From Hyphomicrobiales bacterium (GTDB lineage Bacteria; Pseudomonadota; Alphaproteobacteria; Rhizobiales; Devosiaceae), in contig WFOP01000188.1 of NCBI GenBank assembly GCA_015487985.1, positions 1 through 11,337 on the forward strand: DNA of 11,337 bases, written 5' to 3'. A program made the translations under genes and the position numbers. The notes under the pieces are model-generated. The model was not told where the DNA came from, ran no database searches, and saw only the letters and a list, made by a program, of their open reading frames with translations. Of this stretch, positions 1-6,865 are shown piece by piece; position 1 is the first letter of the stretch, and every line of letters starts with the position of its first letter.

Positions 1-291
1 GGGGATTGACCCCATCGTATTGGCAAAATAGTTGAGCTTGACCAGTTGATCGCGCACGGCATCGGCAATTTCCGTGCGCCCGTACCCCACATTTACCGTC
101 CAGACGCCGCCTGAAATCGCATCCAGATATTGCTTGCCCCTGGCGTCCCACACCCGCATGCCCTTGCCCTCGATTATCATCGTCGGCTCGCCGGTTTCAT
201 ACTTTTTATGCTGGGTCAGATGGTGCCAGACATGGTTGCGGTCGTTTTCAATAACTCTGGCATAATCATTGTGGTTTTGGGAACTGTTCAT
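1..291 (-). CDS. tpa: Taurine--pyruvate aminotransferase, N-terminal part
   Basis: Class III PLP-dependent aminotransferase that moves the amino group of taurine to pyruvate, giving sulfoacetaldehyde and alanine in the cytoplasm. Only the first 97 codons are in the window; the frame is still open at base 1, and the PLP-binding lysine lies outside. The visible part reads MNSSQNHNDYARV, then VWHHLTQHKKYE, then YLDAISGGVWTVNVGYGR, which I recognise from characterised Tpa proteins; the WHHLTQHK and SGGVWTVNVGYGR stretches separate Tpa from generic omega-aminotransferases. The ATG lies one base after the stop of pta, and an AAGGA sequence in the last pta codons can serve as ribosome site, so the two are probably translationally coupled. 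The sulfoacetaldehyde product is the substrate of Xsc, encoded two genes upstream. The call rests on remembered family sequence and on context. Confidence 0.87.
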   Translation of the reverse strand, partial: MNSSQNHNDYARVIENDRNHVWHHLTQHKKYETGEPTMIIEGKGMRVWDARGKQYLDAISGGVWTVNVGYGRTEIADAVRDQLVKLNYFANTMGSIP

Positions 292-292
292 T

Positions 293-1318
293 TTATTCCT
301 TTCCGATTGCAGGATTTTGCGCCTGCACAACCGTGGTGGCAATCATGTGAAAAACATCCTCGGCGCTACACCCGCGCGAAAGATCGTTGGCCGGTTTTGC
401 CAGCCCCTGCATGATGGGGCCGATGGCCAGCGCACCGCCAAGTCGCTGGGCAATTTTATAGCCGATATTTCCCGCCATCAGGTTTGGAAACACCAGCACA
501 TTGGCCTTTCCCTCAAGGCGCGAGTTTGCCCCTTTTTGCCGATGCACCTCGGGCACCAATGCCGCATCAAGCTGAATTTCCCCCTCAACAATCAGCTCCG
601 GGCGCAATTCCTTTGCCCCCCTTGTTGCGTCGCGCACCCGTTGCACCAATGGATGATTGGCGCTGCCAAATGTTGAAAAAGAAAGCATGGCTACTTTGGG
701 TTCCACCCCCAAAAGCTGCGCCGCACTGTCGGCCGAGGCAATGGCAATCTGGGTGAGTTCCTGTGCGCAAGGATCAACATTTAGCGCGCAATCAGAAAAT
801 ACCAGCGGCCCGGAAATCTGATCGTGCGGCGCACAATAAAGCATGATGAAAAAACTTGAGATCAAATCATAACGCGGCGATTTCCCGATTATGTGCAGGG
901 CGGCGCGCATGGTTTGCCCGCTGGTAAACACCGCCCCCGCCAAAGAGCCGTCCGCCAACCCCAAATGCACCATCATCGCCGCAAAATTGAGCGGCTTGCT
1001 CATCAGCCGGCGCGCCACATGAGGTGATACATTTTTGTGAGCCCGCAACTCTTGATAAGCGTTGCCAAAGCGCTCCAGCAACCCGCTGGTGCGCGAATCA
1101 ACAATCGAAATCGGCAGGTCCCCAAGATTTTGTGCCCCCACTTTGGTTGCCACCTCGTGCGGTTCCCCGATAAGGGTAATCCTTGCCACGCCCTCTTTGG
1201 CTGCCCGAATGGCCCCTGAAATAATGCGCGGATCAGCCCCCTCCGCCAGAACGATATGCTGCGGCGATGATTTGGCCCGTTTTATCAGATCATCCAGAGG
1301 CTTCACGGCGCGTTCCAA
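293..1318 (-). CDS. pta: Phosphate acetyltransferase (short, catalytic-domain-only form)
   Basis: Converts acetyl phosphate and CoA to acetyl-CoA and phosphate, the last step of taurine carbon use after Xsc. At 341 residues it is a single PTA_PTB domain without the N-terminal DRTGG region of long Pta proteins. Visible motifs are IVLAEGADPRI near residue 22, DGSLAGAVFTSGQTMRAAL in the middle, LMAGNIGYK, and KPANDLSRGCSAED near the C-terminus, where S314, R315 and D321 match the spacing of the Ser309, Arg310 and Asp316 catalytic residues of the Methanosarcina enzyme. The start is uncertain. The longest frame begins with TTG at 1318, directly after an in-frame TGA. A GTG at 1306 (337 residues, reading MKPLDDLI) has a GGAA six bases upstream and fits the usual family N-terminus better. 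It lies 34 bases after xsc and one base before tpa, so it is probably co-transcribed with both. Confidence 0.92.
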   Translation of the reverse strand: MERAVKPLDDLIKRAKSSPQHIVLAEGADPRIISGAIRAAKEGVARITLIGEPHEVATKVGAQNLGDLPISIVDSRTSGLLERFGNAYQELRAHKNVSPHVARRLMSKPLNFAAMMVHLGLADGSLAGAVFTSGQTMRAALHIIGKSPRYDLISSFFIMLYCAPHDQISGPLVFSDCALNVDPCAQELTQIAIASADSAAQLLGVEPKVAMLSFSTFGSANHPLVQRVRDATRGAKELRPELIVEGEIQLDAALVPEVHRQKGANSRLEGKANVLVFPNLMAGNIGYKIAQRLGGALAIGPIMQGLAKPANDLSRGCSAEDVFHMIATTVVQAQNPAIGKE

Positions 1319-1352
1319 TCAAGGTGTTTCGATGAAAAGAGCGGGGGAAAAT

Positions 1353-3122
1353 CTATTGTTGGCGCATGTCCCCGGGGTCAATTCCAGCAACTTTGACCGG
1401 TTTTGTCATGGCGTCGCGCCGGAAGGGTTCCCCCATCTCCTGATTGAGCATCACCTCGATAAAGGTTGTTTCCCCACGCTCCATTTGTGCGGTTACGGCT
1501 TCATCCAGCACCCGGCTTAATTCTTCCATGCTGCTGGCGGTCACCCCGTTTACCCCGCATGCCTTGGCAATGCCGGCATAGGACACGTTATAATCCAGCT
1601 CGGTGCCAACAAAATTATCATTGTACCAGAGTGTCGTGTTGCGTTTTTCCGCCCCCCACTGGTAGTTGCGGAAAATCACCATGGTTATGCCGGGCCAGTT
1701 CTCGCGCCCGCAGGCGGTCATTTCATTCATGGAAATACCAAAGGCGCCATCCCCGGCAAACCCCACCACCGGCACATCGGGCTGGCCGATTTTTGCTCCC
1801 AAAATGGCAGGAAAACTATATCCGCAAGGCCCGAACAGACCCGGCGCCAGATATTTGCGCCCGGCCTCAAATGTGGGATAAGCGTTGCCAATGGCGCACA
1901 CATTGCCAATGTCAGAGCTGATAATGGCCTCCCTGGGCAAGTTGGCCTCAATGGCGCGCCATGCCTGACGAGGCGACATAAGATTTGGCCTGTCGTTGCG
2001 CGCCCGCTGGTTCCAGTCGGTGCCTTCGTCATCATTTTCATGGTCCATGGCGGTCAGCGCCTGCGCCCATGCCGATTTTGTTTGCGCAATGAGCTGGCGC
2101 CGTTCGGTGCGCTCAATGTCCCCCGCTTCAGGAGAAAGTCGGGCCAGAATTTGCGAGGCAACCGTTTTTGCATCCCCCACAATCCCCACATCAACCGCCT
2201 TGGTCAGCCCGATCCGGTCGGGGTTGATGTCCACCTGAATGATTTTTGCTTCGGTTGGCCAATACTCAATGCCATAGCCGGGCAGGGTGGAAAACGGATT
2301 GAGCCGTGTTCCCAAAGCCAAAACAACATCGGCCTTTGAAACTAGTTCCATCGCCGCCTTGGAGCCGTTATAGCCCAGCGGCCCGACAAATAGCGGGTGC
2401 GATCCGGGGAAAGCATCATTGTGCTGATACCCGCAACATACCGGCGCATCCAGCCGTTCCGCCAACAGTTTTGATGCCTCGATTGCCCCCCCGATAACGA
2501 CACCGGCCCCGTTCAGAATAACCGGAAACTTCGCCTCGGATAAAAGTTTTGCCGCCATTGTGATTGCCAGTTCTCCGCCGGCAGGTTTTTCAAATTCAAC
2601 AATCTGGGGCAGTTCAATATCAATGACCTTCGTCCACAGGTCGCGCGGTACATTGATTTGGGCGGGGGCAGAGAGCCGCTTTGCCTTTGAAATCACCCGG
2701 TTGAGCACTTCAGCCATCCGCGAGGGGTCCCGCACTTCCTCCTGATAGGCCACACAATCGGCGAACATGCGCATCTGCTCCACCTCCTGAAAGCCCCCCT
2801 GACCGATGGTCTTGTTGGCGGCTTGTGGTGTGACCACCAGCATGGGGGTATGGTTCCAGAAGGCGGTTTTTATCGGGGTGACAAAGTTGGCAATGCCCGG
2901 CCCGTTCTGGGCAATGGCCATACTCATTTTTCCCGAGGCCCGGGAATATCCGTCCGCCATCATGCCGGCACTATACTCATGGGCGCAGTCCCAAAAGGTA
3001 ATGCCCGCCTTGGGGAAATTGTCTGAAATGGGCATGAAAGCGGAGCCGATAATACCAAACGCATTGTCGATTCCGTGCATCTGCAGCACTTTTACAAAGG
3101 CTTCTTCGGTGGTCATTTTCAT
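1353..3122 (-). CDS. xsc: Sulfoacetaldehyde acetyltransferase
   Basis: Thiamine-diphosphate enzyme that cleaves sulfoacetaldehyde with inorganic phosphate into acetyl phosphate and sulfite, the desulfonating step of taurine breakdown. The 589 residues are the normal family length. The ThDP family layout is complete: an N-terminal pyrimidine-binding domain with the cofactor-activating glutamate at E49 in CAHEYSAG, a central domain around 190-350, and a C-terminal pyrophosphate domain with GDG at 457-459 and the partner asparagine at N486. The segment FWNHTPMLVVTPQ, where acetolactate synthases differ, and the closely linked pta and tpa genes argue for Xsc and against acetolactate synthase. The ATG at 3122 is chosen because GGGGAG stands seven bases upstream; a second ATG two codons later is less well placed. 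It is the first gene of xsc-pta-tpa, preceded by a 171-base gap with a candidate promoter. Confidence 0.95.
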   Translation of the reverse strand: MKMTTEEAFVKVLQMHGIDNAFGIIGSAFMPISDNFPKAGITFWDCAHEYSAGMMADGYSRASGKMSMAIAQNGPGIANFVTPIKTAFWNHTPMLVVTPQAANKTIGQGGFQEVEQMRMFADCVAYQEEVRDPSRMAEVLNRVISKAKRLSAPAQINVPRDLWTKVIDIELPQIVEFEKPAGGELAITMAAKLLSEAKFPVILNGAGVVIGGAIEASKLLAERLDAPVCCGYQHNDAFPGSHPLFVGPLGYNGSKAAMELVSKADVVLALGTRLNPFSTLPGYGIEYWPTEAKIIQVDINPDRIGLTKAVDVGIVGDAKTVASQILARLSPEAGDIERTERRQLIAQTKSAWAQALTAMDHENDDEGTDWNQRARNDRPNLMSPRQAWRAIEANLPREAIISSDIGNVCAIGNAYPTFEAGRKYLAPGLFGPCGYSFPAILGAKIGQPDVPVVGFAGDGAFGISMNEMTACGRENWPGITMVIFRNYQWGAEKRNTTLWYNDNFVGTELDYNVSYAGIAKACGVNGVTASSMEELSRVLDEAVTAQMERGETTFIEVMLNQEMGEPFRRDAMTKPVKVAGIDPGDMRQQ

Positions 3123-3129
3123 GTCAAAT

Positions 3130-3137
3130 CTCCCCTT
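3130..3137 (-). promoter_or_regulatory. Ribosome binding site of xsc, with a distant complementary copy
   Basis: On the minus strand this reads AAGGGGAG, seven bases before the xsc ATG at 3122, and it decides the start. The exact complement, CTCCCCTT on the minus strand, occurs at 3230-3237, about 92 bases upstream. A transcript that read in from the GGDEF/EAL gene would carry both arms, whereas one begun at the candidate promoter at 3203-3231 would carry only the ribosome site. Confidence 0.6.
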
Positions 3138-3202
3138 ATGAATGAAAAAGCATGCCTTTGTTTTTGATTTTCTGTGCCGCTAACGCCGGTTGCTTGAGAA
3201 TC

Positions 3203-3231
3203 TCTATAGACAGATATTTCTGGCTCGCCAA
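3203..3231 (-). promoter_or_regulatory. Candidate promoter of xsc-pta-tpa
   Basis: On the minus strand TTGGCG (3226-3231) is followed after exactly 17 bases by TATAGA (3203-3208). Each box matches four of six bases of the sigma-70 consensus. The start point would fall about 75 bases before the xsc ATG. The -10 box overlaps the 8-base palindrome TCTATAGA. This is a pattern match only, and no binding site for a TauR-type regulator could be assigned. Confidence 0.35.
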
Positions 3232-3293
3232 GGGGAGAAATTTTTTGGAGATTTGCGCTATATTTGCTTTGGATTGCCGAAAAAACTGCCGGT

Positions 3294-5588
3294 TTATGCA
3301 ACACGAAGCGGATTTTTCTTCTTTTTGCGCGCAAAGTTTGCAAATGCACGTCCGCTCATGGGGCGCGCCAAACCAAAGCCCTGCAATGTTTTACAGCCCA
3401 GTTCAGCGACAATTTTCGCATGTTCCATGGTTTCCACCCCCTCAGCAACACAGCCAATGCCAAGCGCCGAGCCGATATTTACGATGGACTGAACAAGCTC
3501 CTTTTGGGTGACAGATTGCGTAATTGGCATAATTAACTGACGGTCAATTTTCAGCATTTTGGGGCGCAACTGCATCAGGGAAACAATCGAAGCATATCCG
3601 GTGCCAAAATCATCCAGTTCAATGTCAATGCCAAGTTCGCGGATCTGATCGATATTCCATGCCACCTGATCCGAAGAACTGTCCAGCAATATTGTTTCCA
3701 GAAATTCAAATGTGATGGTACCCGGCTCAATATCAAGATCGATCAGCCCCTTGATCAGGTTTTCATCACTCAGGCGCCGGGCAGAAATATTTACAGAAAC
3801 TTTTGGAATATTAAGGCCTGCCCGTTTCCATGATGCCATTTGCTTGAGTGCCTGGGCAAGCACGATGGAGTCGATTTTAGCCATAACATTCAGTTCTTCA
3901 GAAATTTCAATAAACTCGCTCGGCCCCAATAATCCGCGTGTCGGATGCTGCCAGCGTGCAAGAGCTTCAACGCCTGAAATCTCAAGGGTTTTGGCATCAA
4001 ACTGCCCCTGATAATGAACAATGAATTGTTCCTGCTCGATGCCGGTCAGAATTTCATCCGCCACACATTTTGTATTCACCGCGATCTGATGCAATTGTTC
4101 TGTGTAGAAGCGAAACGTATTCCGCCCCTCTTTTTTGGCATGATAAAGGGCGATATCGGCGTTAATCAGCAACTGTTCTGAATTGGTATCAGTGATTTCT
4201 TTACTGGCAATGCCAATGGAGACACCGCACCGGCTTTCACGCATGTTAATGGTGATGGGACGGCGCATTTCTTCGTTGATGCGGGTTGCAAGACGGGCCA
4301 GAAGCGGGTTGGCCAGACGCGTCGTGCAAAGAATAACAAATTCATCCCCCCCCACGCGGGCGACAAAATCAGTCGAGCGCACATTCCGGCGCAATACCCT
4401 GGCGGCATGCACGAGCGTTTTATCGCCCGCTGCATGACCCAGCGTGTCATTGATTTGCTTGAACCTGTCAAGGTCAACGTGCAGTAGCGAGAAACTCTCC
4501 ATGTCGCCGAATTTCTCTGCATGCATACCGGCAAGAACTTCGTCCAGATATCGCCGGTTTGGCAGGCCGGTAAGAGAATCGTGCAAAGCGTTATGTTCGA
4601 TTCGTACTTTGGCTTCTTCCAGTTCTTTTGTGCGTGCTTCACTCAGGTTTTTGGCTTCTTCCAGTTCGGCCTGTTTATTGATGTCTTCAGTTATGTCCCA
4701 GTTGACGCCCAGAATGCGCACAAACCCGTTCTCATCCTGTGTGGTGGAGCCAATGGATCGAATATGAATGATGGAGCCATCCAGCTTGACCAGGCGAAAT
4801 TGCGATTGATAAAGACTTCGTTCGACCAGGGCCAGCGAAAAGTCTTTTTTTGCCTGTTCCAGGTCGTCGGGATGAAGCCGTCGGACCCAATCCTCATAGC
4901 CGGGTTTTTTGTTTTTTGGAACATCATACATTTCACACATGCGATTGTCCCAAATCAGTTCTTCACTCGCTGTATCAAATTCCCAAACACCGATTTGAGA
5001 TGTGCTGAGTGCCAGTGTCAGACGATTTGACAGCCTTTCGAGTTTTTCGGCATTTGCGCGAAGTTGCAGCATGTTTTTGCGCCGTTCCTCCAAAAGCCAG
5101 CCCGCCCCCACAGTGGGAAAAATCACCAGCAAACCGGCCAAAAGGGATAGAAACCGGTTTTGCCAAAGGTTGGGCATGCCATCGCTCCATCCCCCTGCCG
5201 GGGTGCCCGAAAGTTTATAGATGGCATCGGACAGTCTTATTTGTACGATCACGGGATTGATGAGTTCGCGCGAAGCGCCCGTATAAAACAAGGAGTTCAG
5301 CGATCCGTTTGGCCCGATCTTATACAAAGACAGGTCAAGCTCGAACATATCCAGCGTTTCTTGTGTCAGTTGCGCGCCGGAAATGAAACGGCTTTCAAAA
5401 TCAGTGCGAATCCTGTCCAGTTGTTCGTGGATTTCCGCCCGTTCAAGTTGCAGGTTAAGTTGACGGGTATTATTTTCGACAAAAAACATTCCGTAAACAA
5501 CAAGCACAATAGCAATAATCGCAGGCAGGTATAAAAGCCCATGCCGATTTTCCCGTGTACCGTTAATTATACTGGACAAATAATTCAA
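3294..5588 (-). CDS. Membrane-anchored PAS-GGDEF-EAL cyclic di-GMP enzyme
   Basis: Probable bifunctional diguanylate cyclase/phosphodiesterase in the inner membrane. Numbering is for the 764-residue form. Order: transmembrane helix at about 18-37; extracytoplasmic segment of about 110 residues not matched to a named sensor domain; second helix at about 146-166; PAS fold at about 190-305 ending in GVNWDITED; coiled linker; GGDEF domain with HDSLTGLPNRRYL, intact GGDEF at 413-417 and the product-inhibition I-site RSTD five residues before it; EAL domain with EAL at 541-543, DDFGTGYAS at 659-667, KID and VAEGVE. Both active sites look complete, so neither activity can be excluded. No ATG fits the start. 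The frame is open to TTG at 5621 (775 residues), but the TTG at 5588 is chosen because GGGG lies six bases upstream. The gene follows nnrS after about 71 bases. Confidence 0.9.
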   Translation of the reverse strand: MNYLSSIINGTRENRHGLLYLPAIIAIVLVVYGMFFVENNTRQLNLQLERAEIHEQLDRIRTDFESRFISGAQLTQETLDMFELDLSLYKIGPNGSLNSLFYTGASRELINPVIVQIRLSDAIYKLSGTPAGGWSDGMPNLWQNRFLSLLAGLLVIFPTVGAGWLLEERRKNMLQLRANAEKLERLSNRLTLALSTSQIGVWEFDTASEELIWDNRMCEMYDVPKNKKPGYEDWVRRLHPDDLEQAKKDFSLALVERSLYQSQFRLVKLDGSIIHIRSIGSTTQDENGFVRILGVNWDITEDINKQAELEEAKNLSEARTKELEEAKVRIEHNALHDSLTGLPNRRYLDEVLAGMHAEKFGDMESFSLLHVDLDRFKQINDTLGHAAGDKTLVHAARVLRRNVRSTDFVARVGGDEFVILCTTRLANPLLARLATRINEEMRRPITINMRESRCGVSIGIASKEITDTNSEQLLINADIALYHAKKEGRNTFRFYTEQLHQIAVNTKCVADEILTGIEQEQFIVHYQGQFDAKTLEISGVEALARWQHPTRGLLGPSEFIEISEELNVMAKIDSIVLAQALKQMASWKRAGLNIPKVSVNISARRLSDENLIKGLIDLDIEPGTITFEFLETILLDSSSDQVAWNIDQIRELGIDIELDDFGTGYASIVSLMQLRPKMLKIDRQLIMPITQSVTQKELVQSIVNIGSALGIGCVAEGVETMEHAKIVAELGCKTLQGFGLARPMSGRAFANFARKKKKNPLRVA

Positions 5589-5659
5589 TTTATACCCCAA
5601 ACACCAATGCGCGAGCAACAAAGCACATCGTCAGGTTACACTATTTCGATTAACTGTTT

Positions 5660-6859
5660 CTAACCGGGAATATTTGGGGATTTCTTGCGGGTAAAAATCG
5701 GAAAATAAACAACCAGATAAAGAGCAAATCCGGCGATCCATGTTGTGGCGGACAGATGCAGCCAGAGAATATCTGAGGGGTAAAACTCCGCCACCATTCG
5801 AAACAGAGTTGTAGAAATTATAAAGATATACACTAAAGTTATCGCCGCGCTCGCTTTGATCGGGCGTCCTGAATGCCCCAGACTCGCCCGCGTCATCATC
5901 GCCATGGTCATTATGCCGATTGCCCCGGCCATCCATGCGTGGGGGATTTGGTTGGACTGGAAGGCGCCAGCGGACAGATTGGCATAGGCCAACATAAAAA
6001 AACCAACGCCAACAAATAAATAGCCTGCATGTAAAACACTCACCATCGGCTCGGCGAGGGCGTGCCAGCCCACCCAGCGCCAAAGCCTGAACAGATGCAG
6101 CGCGCCAATGAGCAGATATCCCCCCCAAAGCCATGCGGCATCAGGGACAAAGGTCCACACCAATAATGCGATTGCCGTCAGGGTTTCAACGGCATTATCC
6201 AGCATGTTCCGGGGGAGGGGCAAGGTGTTTTTATTATGTTTTGCCAACCAGTTACGGGTGAAACTTGGCACGACCCTTCCACCAATTATCGTAATCAGTA
6301 GAATTACCAGCCCCACCCCCAGGCGCACGCCATATCCCTGATAGGCGGCTCCGTATAGGGATTCGATGTGAAACAGGATGTTGGCCCCGGCCAAAGCTGC
6401 GATGATGACCAGCACTTTCAGGTTGCGCCAGTTTTTACCCGCAATCACCTCGCGCCCGATAACCAGCGCCAGCACCAGCAAAAAGCTGCCATCAACCACG
6501 GGCACGGCAAATTGGGGTAGAAATTCGGAGAAAAATACCGCTCCCCGCCCCAATACCCAAAGCCCGGACAACAGCGCGGCAGGCCAGCCGATTATGGGCA
6601 GGCGCCCGGTCCAGTTGGGAACGGCGGTCAATAAAAACCCCGCAATCACCGCGGATGTGTAACCAAACACCATTTCGTGCATGTGCCAATCGACCCCCGC
6701 CATGCGTGAGGGGATTTCAAGTCCAAGGGCCAGAAAACTGATCCAAAGGGACATGGAAAGCACGCCCCAGATACCGGCAAACAAAAAGAAGGATTTGAAG
6801 CCATGGCTATAAAGAGCGGGGCCGGTAAACGCGCGGCGTTTTTGTGCGGACTGGGCCAT
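5660..6859 (-). CDS. nnrS: NnrS family haem- and copper-binding membrane protein
   Basis: NnrS proteins are polytopic inner-membrane haem/copper proteins linked to nitric oxide metabolism and to relief of nitrosative stress; their exact reaction is not settled. The 399 residues hold about twelve hydrophobic segments (roughly 23-45, 63-81, 93-112, 119-137, 146-164, 180-195, 223-240, 242-260, 269-293, 307-322, 338-355 and 363-388). Family marks are HGFKSFFLFAGIWG near the start, DWHMHEMVFGY with H59 and H61, and FLLTAVPNWTG. Other histidines at 19, 277, 307 and 329 are possible metal ligands. It starts six bases after the glycosyltransferase stop with no good ribosome site in the gap, so it is probably translated from a shared message. 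I found no clear FNR- or NnrR-type inverted site in the upstream intergenic region, and no NO reductase gene is nearby. Confidence 0.9.
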   Translation of the reverse strand: MAQSAQKRRAFTGPALYSHGFKSFFLFAGIWGVLSMSLWISFLALGLEIPSRMAGVDWHMHEMVFGYTSAVIAGFLLTAVPNWTGRLPIIGWPAALLSGLWVLGRGAVFFSEFLPQFAVPVVDGSFLLVLALVIGREVIAGKNWRNLKVLVIIAALAGANILFHIESLYGAAYQGYGVRLGVGLVILLITIIGGRVVPSFTRNWLAKHNKNTLPLPRNMLDNAVETLTAIALLVWTFVPDAAWLWGGYLLIGALHLFRLWRWVGWHALAEPMVSVLHAGYLFVGVGFFMLAYANLSAGAFQSNQIPHAWMAGAIGIMTMAMMTRASLGHSGRPIKASAAITLVYIFIISTTLFRMVAEFYPSDILWLHLSATTWIAGFALYLVVYFPIFTRKKSPNIPG

Positions 6860-6865
6860 TATCGG

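Noticed and set aside
1062..1520. Plus-strand open frame of 152 codons spanning the pta-xsc junction
   Set aside because: It is antisense to two strongly recognised genes and has no recognisable protein features.
1353..3122. Acetolactate synthase as an alternative identity for the ThDP enzyme
   Set aside because: The sequence follows Xsc closely, lacks an adjacent small regulatory subunit gene, and is linked to pta and tpa.
3231..3300. Terminator after the GGDEF/EAL gene
   Set aside because: TTTTTT follows CCGGCAG on the minus strand, but there is no matching stem directly before it, so I do not call a terminator.
3324..3335. Perfect 12-base palindrome TTTGCGCGCAAA near a run of T
   Set aside because: It lies inside the 3' end of the GGDEF/EAL coding sequence, and the T run is on the wrong side for a terminator of that gene; it encodes FARKKKK in frame.
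5631..6134. Minus-strand open frame of 167 codons within nnrS
   Set aside because: It overlaps nnrS in another frame and shows no membrane pattern or family motif, while nnrS has the full NnrS signature.
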